Origin: Piezodorus guildinii
Lineage: Eukaryota > Arthropoda > Insecta > Hemiptera > Pentatomidae
Assembly: GCA_023052935.1 (NCBI GenBank)
Contig: CM041292.1
Span: 113,923,436-113,987,435, forward strand
Reading direction: 5' to 3'
Length of the DNA: 64,000 bases
The notes under the pieces are model-generated. The model saw nothing but the letters and a program-made list of their open reading frames with translations. It was not told the origin of the DNA and made no database searches. Shown in pieces: positions 44,914 to 57,340 of this stretch. Both the position numbers and the translations under genes were made by a program. Numbering within the stretch: the stretch's first letter is position 1; each line of letters begins with the position of its first letter.

Positions 44914-47900
44914 TTAACTTGAGATGCAGCTTTCTGGGAGCATTACCCTCATTTTCGAATTCGAAGGCTTCTGGCTGAAATCTGGATTAGCTCCCTTCTT
45001 GACCATGCGGAGCCAATGTCCAGTCAAGTTGTCAGTGTCAGGCGAACAATGGAAGTCGATGTGTTTCTCTATGCTCTTAGTAGGTTTGCAATTAGGGTTG
45101 CATGATACTTGAGGCCTGAGTGAGAAGCAGGACTTACCTCCTTCCTTGACGATGTGAATTTTGTAGGTGGAACATGGAGGCCTTCCGGAATGGTGTCCTT
45201 GGATATCATTTTCTGGCATAGTGGTTAATCTTCTGCGTCCTCTTCCAGCTTCAGCGTCGGATACAACATCTCCGTAGACAACTCTTCTCGGATAACAGGC
45301 TGTGTTTTGTGCTTGTTGCTTAGAATCTTTGACTGGCCCTTGGTAAGATGCATCAGGGACCGCATAAGATTCTGCGAACTGCTGATAGTCTTTTACAACA
45401 CAGTTTGATGGAGTGGTGAAGTCATTTGCTGGTTCTCCATCGAATGTTCCACAAATACCACGAACCTTGTTCCTGTGGTGATTAGAGACAGAGAGGACTA
45501 CACGGCTGCCATCATAGTATACTTGGAAGCCGTGGTTCTTAAAATAAAGCACAGCGTTGTTTTTCCCGGGAAGAGAGTAAGCTTCGAATTGATTTTCATA
45601 ATTTTCCCACTTCGCAACCTTATTGTCGGAGAATTGAACCATTTCTCCGTTCGCAGTGACAGTCACTCCTTCACTTCCTGAAGGACGTAGGCTTACATAG
45701 TCGTCACCAAGGAGCACTTGTACTTCCTATTAGTACAGAAATAAATACATGTGAATACAAAACGTACTGCTCTAGGTAATGTTTTTAATATTTTGAGAAC
45801 ATACCTTCTTTTGAGAACCATATTCTTTAGCAATCACAGCGAAGTTTCTCAGATAATATGAGTAGTAGGTTTCTGGAGATTCTTCGCTACTCTCTTGGTA
45901 TTCTTCTGGGGTCGAGTAGGCTAAGACGTAATATACATCACCAAAGTCGAAAGGATATGATCTGTTGTTAAAAGTATTCACGTATTTGGGATCTAAGGCG
46001 CAAGTTGCTGTAACAAAAGTGACTCAGTTTAATATTGACGTTTAGATTTTAACATAGTTCGGTGTAAAGCATTATTATATTAGAGACTTTTGTTCCTTAA
46101 AATACTACATAAATATAATAATATGCATCATGATATTAAGATTTGTAACATACCATAATTTTTAGTGTAGAAGTAGTATGGTGAATAATAGTAGAGTTCG
46201 TTGTAAGCTGGATACTGTACGAAGAACGGTCTGAGTTGGTGATAAAGACCGACATTTTCAAATCGGGAGTTAAAGAATGGTGCTGCAAGGGAGAAGTTGA
46301 AATAGCTAAGATCTTCTGAGAATCTGAAACCGAATTTGATTTGTCCCTGTTCGTTCTTGACTCCTGCGTATTGCTCTTGATTATATTGATAACCATGATG
46401 GTGTACAAATCCATATGCCGCGTAGGCAAACTGCTGGATCTCTTGAGGAACATTTTGGTATTTGAACGTAAATTGATATTTATCAAGTACGTTGGCGTGT
46501 AGGCTAGCGTTACGGCAGGCTGGTTGAATATAATTATTTTGCTGCATTTGTTGTTGGCAGAGAGCTGAGTATGGGCTATGCCTGACATAGTTTTTCCTTT
46601 CTTCGGTCTGCTCAAATTTTCCCTAAAGAATTTTTAAAAAAAATAAAATAAATCACATAATTACATGTCTACTAATATTATTATCATAAGATTTTCCATG
46701 AGAATACCTGGAAAGCAATCTTGTAGTTCTCATTGTCGTTAAAGTTTATTTGTCCCTCAACGTACGATGTGGGGTCAGCTTCATATGCTTGTTTGTAATT
46801 AAACACTGGAACCTGAGCGTCCTTGAAATTCACTTGGAAAGCAGCCTATAAATGGAATTAAAATAGTTTTAAAATGTAATAAATAATTATTAATCTTTTT
46901 TTAGTTGGTTCATTCATTTTCAAAACATTTTTTAAAAGTGTCAATTAAATACTTATATAGAATTCACCTTGAAATCCTTGGCATATTCAGATTCTTGATA
47001 TGGTGAGGCACTAAAGTAAGCGAGGTATCTGGATTTCTCAGATACTGGACTTTCAGCATGGGCAAAAGTGAACGCATAGTGTCCCTTATTCTGTTTGCCT
47101 TCAATAGAGACAGATGCGTCAAAGACGTATGCTTTTGCGTCCTGGATACCAGAATAAGAATTAGTAAATAGTTCTTCCACACGATTATCCACGGAGGATG
47201 GTTGCGCCAGGTTACTTGCACCAAGGTTTGTTCTTTTTCCTCTAACATTCATCAGCTTGGCGTTCTTTTTATGTTGGCCTCCTTGTTCTGCTCTGTCGTA
47301 GTAGAGAGTAAACACAACCTGTTCAGGTGAACTGTAACGGGGATCATAACTAAAGGCATAGTAGTTGTTAGACATGGTGTGGACAAGGTCATGGTAAAAA
47401 GCAGATGAAATAAAGTCGTAATCAAGGGTTTTGAAAGCCTTATACATTCTGAAGTAATCAGTGAAGTTGTTTTCACTTTCAGCTTCTACTTGGAAGGCAT
47501 AACCCGTGTAAGCTTGACCAAAGGATTGTTTAAACTGCAAAACAAAAAAATGTATTCATTAGTGAATTTTATCTATATTCACGCATCATATATAGATATA
47601 TAATATGGAAAGATGGCTTGTACCAAACATAAGGTTTATACATATATCTGAATATGAATGGTCAGATTTTACAGATATAAAAGATACCAAGTCATCTCTT
47701 ATGCAAATTATTTACTTTTCGTAATCCCTAACTATTGACGAATTAATATTTATTATATTCAAACAAATTATTATTTATAATTTATCTAAGTCATAAAAAT
47801 AATATTTCGTATTGGGAAGTTTCTTACTTTGTTACTGGAAGCGACATGAACAGGCCGTGCATAGCTACCCTGGAGGTAAGGTTTGACATCATACAAGTTA

Positions 47901-48239
47901 TGGTAAGTGGTGTAAATGTCAGTACTGTGCTGGAAGATCTTTTGTTGCTCATTACTCTCACTGCTGTAAGGTTGGATACTAGCCTGGAAGAAATGTTCAG
48001 GTCCATTAAACTGCAACTTGCCCTCGAAGGGAACGTAAAATTGGGTGTTCTTTTCAACGACAGCAAGATACTTCTGATCGCTGTAGGGAGCTACAAATCC
48101 TAACTTGCCCCTCTTCAGAGAAGACCAACTAAAAAAAAAAAAAAAAAAATAAATTGAAATTTAAGTAATTTTAAACCATTCAACCATTGGAAGTAAGTTA
48201 AATATGAAAGAAAGAAAAGTAATTACAACAGCATATAAA

Positions 48240-48285
<46 letters not shown>

Positions 48286-51200
48286 TAATAAAATACGTAA
48301 AAGGTTTATAAATACCATCAGTTTAGTATATATACGTTCAGTTTAATATATGTGTATATACGAGTATACGTACGTGAATTTGTAAGTTCCTTCAGTGTAT
48401 GCTTTGTAAGGAACGTAATGATATTCATCCTTCTCCTGCTCCCGCTGAAGGTGACCCTTAGCTTCAACATCTGCATAAAATAGAACTGGTTCGTTATAGG
48501 AGTAAATGAACGGAACACCGGTGGCTAGTGGAAATCCAACCTCCACTGAGTATTGGTTGTAATATTTGGTTTCGTGGAAGTTCACGCCCTTTTGCAGTTT
48601 CTGATGAATTTGCTTAATATCTAAACAGAAATAATTAAGTTATTCAATGAAAAATATTATTTTCCAATAAGTGGAATAATTATAAAAGGTAAACCATACA
48701 TTGTGGGATTTGTTCGATTGTATGATTGTCAAAAGCAAAGAATCTTGGTGACCCAAAGAAGGAAAAGAAGAAGTTTCCTTCTACTTGTACTGGTTCATCG
48801 TACTGTCCATTGAGGATCTCATTGATTTTGTTGTATGAGTATTCCGATTGCTGTCCTTGCTTCTGTTGTGCCATTCCATGTTTACGGTGTGGTTCCTTTT
48901 GATGGAATCCTAAGCCTAAATGTCCGAAGAGGAGGTTCAATAATTCTTCTGAGCTTGAAGACATAAAAGACATCTGAAAAATAAATTATTTAATCATATA
49001 GACGTGGGTTTTATGAAATAAAAAGTTATTCTAGAGGTAATTTAAGGTTGAATTGGAATTAGTACGTTTTACGGGAAAATTTGAGCATATATTGTTGAAT
49101 ATACGCCCAACTCTAAAAAAACATATTTGTTTTTTCTATTGAACGATTGTTTATATGGATACTCACAGTTTGGGGTTCGTGGACGTAGCCGCCTATTTTG
49201 CGTTGAAGGTTGTATAGCACTGAGCTTGGGTAGATGCCGTCGAGACCCTGAATATAAGTTAAGTAGTGCTGGTATTCCAAGGTGTTGTATACCTTGGCAA
49301 TGTACGATTTAATAAAATTTTGTGAGTACTGGAAGCCATAGTTTTTGGGAGTCAGCAGATTGGCTGCTGAACGAGCGTTTTTCATTCTGGAAATTAATTA
49401 ATGTTAATTAATAGCTCCAAAATAGTAATAGTAAATGTTGCTTTTAGTAAAAAAGAAAAAGTGCGTAAAAATTAACTTACAAATCTGGGTAGGCGTAATA
49501 ATCTCCATTAGCCGCACTCTCGATTACAGATTTGACAGCGGCATTCACATGTTCGCTATGATCATAATTTGTCTGTTCAGCCATACGTTGAATTAATTGA
49601 GCAGGTGGGTTGGTCTTCATCAATTGCATCACGGCTGCGACCCTAACAGCAGGGACATCTCCTTCATTCTGATAGATCTTGTATAAAATTGAACGAGCAG
49701 TATTGGGGTGTACTCTAATCAGGTCTCCCAAATATGCGATCATTACCAACCGTTGGAAATCAGAAACGGGGTATTTTCCTTCGAGGTATAGCTCAAGACC
49801 AGCCCAAATAGTTGGATGACCGGTATTGGCAAGAGCTCTAACGTAGACTTGAGTTTTTATAGAGTCTCCTAGTTCAACGGCCTTCCTTAGCTGTGCCTGT
49901 AAGTATGGTATGTATTTTTCAAAAACTACTGCACGGTGATTCAATGCCTGTGCTCCGGTGAGATGGATAGGATAACGATGATGTGCGCTTTCCCTATCTA
50001 CCTGTGACCTCCTGACCAGATCAGTAAATGACAAGACTGCACTGTCGTTGAGGTACTTTTGATTTTGAACTGCACTGCTCCTTACCATACCCTATAATTT
50101 TGAAAATGTATTCATTATTTCAGCTTCCAAAAACAATAAATTTTGCATGAAAGTCATCAAAAATTACTTACAAAGAAGTAATCCATATACTCAGTTGTTG
50201 GATAGCGTGCGGATTTGGGTAGAACTGCGACAACTTGTGCTGCTTCATTCCCCCTAATCTTACCAGATTTCACCCATGAATATATGGAAACCAAAGCTGG
50301 ACCGGTTCCTGCTTGTGCCACAGCATCACGGTAGGCTTGCCTAAATGAAAACAATGTTTATAATTTTATCAAAAGTGAACGATATTAAAGATATACAGAT
50401 GCTTACCATGATCTGTAATAATAATAGTATTCTTGGTTTGTTGATCCTTGAATCTTCTCCTCTGGGTAATACAACTTTTCAGTAGCCTGTTCCAGTTGTT
50501 GAGAGGTTGCAGCTGCAGTTAAATGTGACAGCATAGAATAATAAGTAAGAACGTTATCCTTTGGAATATTGCTTGGGTATTGAAGGAATTTTCCAATTTG
50601 TCTTGCAACTCGTACTATTTGCTCAACGACCTGTCCACTTTCAGAATGCTGATTAGCCATGTAGTCTGGAAAGAATTCAATCTTTGGTGCGTCGTTCATT
50701 TGAGGTTGAACTGGAAGATATTCTTCGCTAGAGCTGATTGATGAACTTTCACTAGAAGAAGAAGAGCTTGAAGACGAATAGGAAGCACCTTGTCTAATGT
50801 GGATGTTCTTGTATTCCTCGGAGGAGGAGCTGCTAGAACTACTAGATTGACTGTCGACGGTATTGGTTGTAGGAGGAGGCGTTGCTGATCTTGTTTTCCT
50901 CTTCAGACCTTGATTCCAATTATTTTCTTCACTGCTTGATGAACTGCTTTCAGAAGAATCCTTTGAAGATGATGATGAAGAAGATGAAGATGAAGAAGAT
51001 GATGAAGAAGAATCAAAGTCTTCATCACTGTCACCAGTTTGTGAATATCCTTGTTCATATTCGTAAGTCAAATTACTAACTGTCCTAGGGCTATTTATAG
51101 TGGGAAATGAACCTTTAAAGTTGTTGAACTCTTCCAGAGTAAGATTCATACGGCTAGCAACGATTCCTTTCTGGCTGTTATAGAGGTGTGGGGCGACGAG

Positions 51201-53182
51201 TACTTTTTCAGTTGTAACTGATGAATGGATTGTATACTTGTTCAGTTTTCCTGAAAGAACGATTCTACTCTGGGATGTTCTCTGAAAACAAATAACAAAA
51301 TGATTTCCAACAGCTTGACACAATTAAGTACGGCGGGAAGTCATTGTAAAATTACGGTAATATACTAACCGAAAGGAAATTTCCCATTTGATTGGTTCCA
51401 GCATTCCATCCCTCATGACCGTTGAATCCGTAACGGTATACCATGTGCCTTTCACTAGAAGAGAAGTTTCTGGTTTTGATCACGCTATAAAAGTCTCCTT
51501 CACTACGTAAATGGGGGAGCGGTGCAAGTTCTGGGCTACTTTGAAGGATATATTCAGGTATAACTGAGATATCATAGATGGTTTCATATTCTCCGTTTAT
51601 TGAGTCCTGTTAAAATAAAATGTTACGCTCTGTAGAACATTATAAAGCAAATATATGTTCTATAAGCTAGTCACAGACACTCGCTTACCTCCATTGTCTT
51701 GTAAATACCAGTTTGTTGATGGCCCTTCGGTACATCGTTGATTTTGGACTTTTTCAAATTTTGACCTTGTACATCAACTTGAAATTGACTTGCGATCGCC
51801 TTTATAAAGTTGAGTTCCCAATAAGGTGTGTCATCATCTACCACCAATTTGTCGACCTATAATGTAACAAGGTATTGGTTAACAGAACTCAGATGTATTA
51901 TAAAAACAAAAATTACGAAACACCTTTACAATGCAACAACTTTTACTTATCAATCCAAACAAGAAAGGAAAAACATTTTTTATTTGACTGGGAACGATGA
52001 TTATTTGTTGCCCAGCCTATACTTATACCATATTAAACAGAAGGACAAAGTTAAAAGTTATCATTCTTAAAAAATCGCACAAACACTTGAAAGTAGGACA
52101 TGATTGAAATATACAAACGATGAAACATATGAATATATCTGATTACTCACCACTCCATTCCTAAGATAGATTTGGAATACATCATTCTTGATGGGGAAGG
52201 CCTTGTAGTTGAGTTGGTAATGGTATAAATCTGTAGCCCATCCGTCGCTGAAGTGTTGGTTGAAGTCAGCGTACTTGGCTTCTTGGACCTATATAAAACA
52301 CACTCTAAGACTTCTTTCTTTCACCAAGCATATTTTGGGCAAACAGCAATACTTACCTGGAGTGTCAATTTGTTATCTGTTTCGACATAAACATTTAGCT
52401 TCCCACGAATGAAGTTTCCTGAGTATTGATCAGCCACTTGATGTAGACCAGCGACTGTCCTAGCTTCAATGTTGTAGCGGTACTGGTATCCATTTTTCCA
52501 ACCTAGGCGGGAAGCGCTTGGTTTAGTATGCAAGTTATCAGCCCACAAAACAAGGATAATGTCTATTGTCTAGAATTTAAACACTTACCGTAATCGGCCG
52601 CTGCCAGACCCGCTGAAACAAGGAATAAGCATTACTTAATTTCTGATAAAAATAACAAAACTTAAATGATAATGTATATTTATATATTTTAGGCCCTACA
52701 ATAACCTGGGCTTCTTTTGAAACTCTTCTCCATTCTCTCTTATCCATGGCAAGCATACGCCATCTTCTTTGTATGTATATATTTATTACTTTAGTTATTA
52801 TACTATATCAATTTAATTAGTTATTACTTTAGAAATGAAGATGTTTACTTCATTACTAATCGGAAAGAAATATCCTGAAATTTTCAAATTGGCTAACTCA
52901 TTGTCAGATAAAATAAGTGACTAGTTAACTCGTAAACGTATACTTTATGCTCCTTGCACTTTATCATTGATCAATCTATAAAACTTAACATTTAGATATC
53001 CAACACTTAAATTTGATCGTTTTACTTGTTTAATTTGATGTATATAGTTTATTAAATCCGATTGATTTTTAACGATTTGAAAAATAGCTTTCGTAGTGAC
53101 TATAGACTTAAACCGTAAGTAAGAAAATATGAAGTCTGTTTAGCTTACCAAAGACCAAGAGAAGAGCTGAAGACCACAGCAT
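44914..53182 (-). CDS. Vg: Vitellogenin copy B, intact 18-exon gene
   Basis: Secreted large lipid transfer protein, yolk precursor. Exons (minus): 53182-53149, 52612-52589, 52502-52357, 52288-52151, 51856-51689, 51606-51370, 51281-50407, 50340-50172, 50091-49481, 49386-49167, 48973-48700, 48620-48374, 48128-47828, 47534-46968, 46845-46708, 46622-46154, 46007-45805, 45726-44914. They total 5,634 nt, giving 1,877 residues, the usual insect size. Residues 1-17 are a signal peptide (MLWSSALLLVFAGLAAA). The N-terminal lipid-transport region follows from DYGWKNGYQYRYNIE. Exon 7 holds serine tracts from about residue 340 and a subtilisin-type site RKTR at about 377-380. Exon 18 is the vWD domain (GICG at about 1697) with eight further cysteines after it. 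The start is set by the signal peptide and the TATA box 55 bp upstream. Confidence 0.97.
48242..48290. repeat. (TA)n microsatellite in intron 12 of copy B
   Basis: Shorter and interrupted counterpart of the tract at 27,498-27,560 in copy A. Confidence 0.93.
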
Positions 53183-53210
53183 CCTAGAATGCTTACAGTC
53201 CCACGGAAGA

Positions 53211-53243
53211 GTGATAGCGTGCACGAGTTGCTCCGTATTTATA
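53211..53243 (-). promoter_or_regulatory. Core promoter of vitellogenin copy B
   Basis: TATAAAT on the minus strand at 53,243-53,237, with the same spacing to the TATCACTC initiator-like motif and the ATG as in copy A. The sequence upstream of about 53,291 has no counterpart at copy A, so distal control may differ. Confidence 0.7.
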
Positions 53244-53291
53244 GAGAAGAAATTTGCCGCTCAGCACTTTATTCGTTGACTGCAGCCGGTC

Positions 53292-55142
53292 TAGTTTGCA
53301 GAAATTAAGATAGGAATACTCTGAATAAAAAAGTATGACGCACTGCTGTTAAGTTTATTATTACCATAGTCTACTATAGTTTTTGTCTATTCGTTTATCA
53401 TTATATTATAAAAATGACAAATTCATCTATTAATTAGGTATTCCATATTATTCTTAAAAGCTATTTAAAAAAAAAAAATATTTAAAGCAGTTTTCTTTAC
53501 TTTTAATACATTTTTACCCATGTGTTGGCAGATTTTCCTTACCCAATGTATAAAATATCGAACCTCCAGAATTTATAAATTCTATTCGAATTATTTAAGG
53601 CTTTTATTCAATTATTTAATTTTTAATCAATGAATTATTGCAAGAAGCGGTCTAGGTTTGAACCATTTAAAAAAAGAAAAGAATCTGTTGCGAGAGTGGC
53701 CGAGAGTAGGGCGGATGGGACAGAGTCATAGTTTAGCTCTGACAATGTTCGTGAAGTCACACGTTAGGCTTGTGGCCGTATGCTGGCACGCATTCATATG
53801 GGCCCCTTCTTATTGACCAAAGATGCCTTTATTATTCTCAATTTCTGATGTATTACGTCAATTTGGTTACTATACAGTGCAGTACTTATGGTTTCGCCAG
53901 TATTAAAGAAGCTGTAATGAACATATTGATGGCGTATCATAGTTTTTTTTAATGACGACCATTTTTCCTTTCGTTCCAACAGTTAACAGTTAAACAGCGT
54001 TTCAATGTTCAGGTACTCGTTAAAGATACTATCCTAATACGTTAAATGAATAAACAAGCAAACAGTGTTTCAATACCTTTAAACTACATTGTACCTGATA
54101 TGCCTAAATTATTCTTTATTTATTTCCCAACTTATCCTATATTATTAAATGATATTAAGCGTTTATGGAAATTTCCGAATCCAGTTCATCAACGGATGTA
54201 CACAATATGCAAGACACCTTGAGGCCTAATAACCAAGTTATCCTTGAAGATGACATTCTTTGATTTTGTGTGTTTGTGTATGTGTGTGTGTGCGAGTGCG
54301 CAAACTTTATGCCTAAAATATTACAGCACCTTTTCTCTGGTAAAGCACCTTAAATATATTTCAAATAATTGACCATTTCTGGTTGTTACTAAAAGCAAAA
54401 CAAACATTTTAATATTATGATTAATTTACTACTCATGCTCGAACCTAGACTGATCATAATTCTAGTGTCTGCTTCAAGTCTTCAGTTTTCTGTCTATGCA
54501 CAATCCTCTGACAAATCAGAAATTGTTTAAGTAATAACTTCTGATTTCTTGATTAATATTTGTAGTTTTGGAACTCTTCAAACGCAAAATATATACTGCT
54601 CATGTTTTGACAGATTTTCTAAGCGGAACCTGTTCTTTATTTTTAAAAATGCCTAAGTTTATGGGTTTTTAGTTTCTTTACAATAATTTATACAGCTTCA
54701 TTTTTTGCATAACATTATTTCCTAAAATCTTATACTCTCAACGATATATTGTTTATCTTAATACTACTCCAACAGCCGTAATTGTTTTAGACGTGAAGAC
54801 AAATATTTCTATTGATTGTTCATCAGATTCTTTCATAATTTATATCTATACATTTCTCTCTGCTACTAACAATGAGAGATAAATATATTGTTATTGCCTT
54901 ACTACCAGTGGCTCTTTGGTAAAAACAAAATAATCATTTTTGACACTTAGAAATGAGCCAATAAGAATGATAAACAATACGTAAAATATTTTTATAAGAA
55001 ACAAATTATTTATGTTACAAAAAATTGAAATAATATGGGAAAAACTCTGTTGGAAGAGATAAAGGGAGGGGGAAAAATTGAAAATATAAATTAAGGGATA
55101 GAGGAATATTAAGGAAGGAAAATTAAATGTATACAGGGCTCC
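53292..55142. other. Upstream region of vitellogenin copy B, no gene recognised
   Basis: About 1.85 kb of AT-rich DNA. A (GT)n-rich tract lies at about 54,266-54,300. I see no open frame with family motifs. It would hold any distal enhancers of copy B, but none is identifiable from sequence alone. Confidence 0.5.
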
Positions 55143-55734
55143 TCAGAGCTTCACGGCGCACTCGACGAATCTGCATCCAAGAATAGGCAAGCCTTGCAGA
55201 CAGAGGGCGAGAACCTGACATCCACCGGTAGCTGGTTGAGCTCTCTCGCTGCCGCGGCGTGGAAAGCAGTCCTTCAGTCCTCGGACCTGCAAGCAGGCAA
55301 TTGGAATACGGCCTGCAACCTCTCGCTCCGTACCTCGACGAATTCGCATCTTAGAACCTCTGAGACACTATAATCTAATACCTTACGCATTAGATCAAGT
55401 CGGATATATTCATTTGTAAGGAGCCAATCTAAATATCTTATAAAAGGATTTATGTGCCTTATCCCTTTCCGCACAGCAGATATCTCAGATAACTGCGTTG
55501 AATGCTCTCTGGACTCTGCCGTTCTCCAAATCAGATATATCTATGTATACCGAGTCGCAATACCACACGAAATTACACTTTAGAGCTGAATCTTCCTCCT
55601 GACCTCCTGACGACAGATGTTTCCACAGTGAGAGAGAATGCATAGACCAGCCCACAGCGAGACCGGCATGATCACGCCACGACAAAGGAATATGAATTAA
55701 AGAGAGGATCAGTCAAACAAAATAAACAATGTTT
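55143..55734. other. GC-richer segment of unknown origin
   Basis: Composition is clearly less AT-rich than its surroundings. Minus-strand frames 55,349-55,143, 55,474-55,274 and 55,685-55,485 (60-70 codons each) join only through frameshifts and look like one decayed coding sequence. A near-repeat, CTCGACGAATCTGCATCCAA and CTCGACGAATTCGCATCTTA, occurs at about 55,161 and 55,334. I do not recognise the family; a retroelement remnant is likely. Confidence 0.4.
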
Positions 55735-56156
55735 ACGGATGTGAAATGTGGCCGCTTACTTTGAAGGATGAACAACGGCTTAAGGTTTTAATAAGGTACT
55801 GCGTAAAATATTTGGTCCTAAGAGAGATGAGGCCACTGGGGAGTTAAGAAGGTTGCACAACTCGGAATTGCGGAGCTTATGCCCTGTGAACATAATTGAG
55901 TTGATAGCATCGCGGAGTTGTTGGGCTAGTAAAGTTGTTGGGCTCGGTGAGGAACGGACCCCGAGAAAGTTATTATTCGTTGAACTGACTGGTAGGCATC
56001 CAAAAGTTATGCCGAAGCGTCAATGAGAGGATTGCGTTAAGGTTGATCTCGGGGCTTGGGCTTGAACGGTGAACATTGGACAATTTTGTGTAGGCGGAAT
56101 TTGGTGGTATCGGCATCGAACCTTCGGCTTCAGTTAGCCTATTATCATTATCGTCA
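55735..56156 (+). pseudogene. RTE-type LINE 3' end
   Basis: Frames give YGCEMWPLTLKDEQRLKV, then KIFGPKRDEATGEL and LHNSELRSLCPVN, as in the copy at 33,400-33,560. The 3' end reads TTAGCCTATTATCATTATCG then TCATTAA, an RTE-like ATT-rich tail. Severely 5'-truncated. The left LTR of the retroviral element starts directly after it. Confidence 0.8.
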
Positions 56157-56307
56157 TTAAAGGTACTTCATTATAAGAAATATAAAATAATTGATTCATT
56201 CATTCTATAAGTAACATAGTACGTAATTAGATTAGTTATTATTTTAACTGTCATTTTTCAATAAAGTTCTTTTTTAAAAAGTGATTTAGTGTTGGAGATT
56301 ATTTCAT
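56157..56307 (+). repeat. Left LTR (shortened)
   Basis: The core from ATAATTGATTCATTCATTCT to GTTGGAGATTATTTCAT matches the right LTR, including AATAAAG (about 56,260), a polyadenylation signal. The first part is about 55 bp shorter than in the right LTR and starts TTAAAGGTAC; the exact 5' boundary is uncertain. Confidence 0.75.
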
Positions 56308-56325
56308 TGGCGCCCAAATAGGGAC
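56308..56325 (+). other. Primer-binding site, tRNA-Lys type
   Basis: TGGCGCCCAAATAGGGAC directly follows the LTR. It is complementary to the 3' end expected for tRNA-Lys (GGGCGCCA end) apart from a few positions. Minus-strand DNA synthesis would start here. Confidence 0.85.
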
Positions 56326-56664
56326 TTAAAATTATTCTTAGAAGATTTCAGACTTAAAACTTCAATCAAGAATTCATCGAGGAATTTCTTCATACTAGAA
56401 GACTAAGGTATACAACACTTGCTTTTTATTAACTGTTTCTGAATTTCTTCATCATAATTTCAAGTTGTCACTGTGAAACTTGTTCATCAAACTCTTGAAT
56501 AAAAAAGAATATTGCTGATCTCTTAAGATCTTACTCAAGTCAAAAGAAACATTAATAATCAACTCAGCCTAAATAAAACTTAGAAGGAACCTCTTAGTTG
56601 AAGAAGACAAGCTACTAGGTTAGATTTAATTAATATAGATTTATTTTTTTATTTTTTTTTATAA

Positions 56665-57190
56665 TCTCAACAACATTACCAACCTAGACAAAACTTTAAT
56701 TATACTCAAAATTATCAACTTCAAAATAACTATCAAAGACAACATAATACACAATGGAGCCAACAAGACCAACAAAGATTCTTTAATAAACCCAATTCAG
56801 GACAATTTCGTCAACAACATAATTTCGAAAAATTAGAAAAGCCAGAAACGGTTTCTATGAGAACAGTATCCGACAAAGCTCATCATATTGAAAATGATGA
56901 AATAGCACATTTAAAACAAGAAAATCAATCTCTTAGAGAAGAAATCTATTATTTAACTTCTCGGTTTAATGATTTTTTAACCGGAGGCTTACACAACAAC
57001 GATCCACCGCCGACAGAACGAAACGTAAATGCAACAATTCATTTTGATAATAATAATAATAATTCTAATTTTAAAACTAGTTCTAATCCCACTACTAATA
57101 TTAAGAATGATGTTAAACCAATTTATCACTTGAATGATACTAAAACGTTACCTAGTATAAAAGATTTTTCTGATAAAATATGGCTTTATA
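56665..57190 (+). pseudogene. Gag C-terminal part of the LTR element
   Basis: A Q/N-rich open frame (NYTQNYQLQNNYQRQHNTQW) runs into EIAHLKQENQSLREEIYYLT, a predicted short coiled coil, then asparagine-rich sequence and TKTLPSIKDFSDKIWL. No zinc knuckle is visible and the N-terminal capsid region appears missing. The frame stops at 57,207, overlapping the protease start in another frame, as in gag-pol frameshift layouts; here I cannot separate a programmed shift from decay. Confidence 0.6.
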
Positions 57191-57340
57191 GATTCAGGAG
57201 CATCTAAAAATTATGATCATCCCAGGATAATTAAAGAATATAATTTTAAAGTGATTGAACAACCATTTTTTATTTCTACTCCAACAGGAATAGGCGAGGG
57301 TCAATATAAAGTAGACTTAAATATGATAAGAATACAATAA
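57185..57340 (+). pseudogene. Retroviral-type aspartic protease, N-terminal fragment
   Basis: FIDSGASKNYDHPRIIKEYN contains the DSGA catalytic motif (57,191-57,202), followed by IEQPFFISTPTGIGEGQYKV. The flap and C-terminal part are lost to frameshifts after about 57,340. The polyprotein would normally be cleaved by this enzyme. Confidence 0.72.

Larger units (their letters stand above)
44895..53291 (-). repeat. Duplicated vitellogenin block, copy B
   Basis: Counterpart of 24,145-32,565 in direct orientation, offset by about 20.75 kb. Homology starts at TTAAAAAAGTTACAATAAAT and ends after CGTTGACTGCAGCCGGTC. Flanks on both sides differ from copy A. Confidence 0.92.

Noticed and set aside
24145..53291. 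Copy A and B as simple haplotype duplication in the assembly
   Set aside because: Allelic duplicates should share flanks; here flanks differ completely on both sides. A chimeric join cannot be excluded without reads, so it is kept as a check, not a conclusion.
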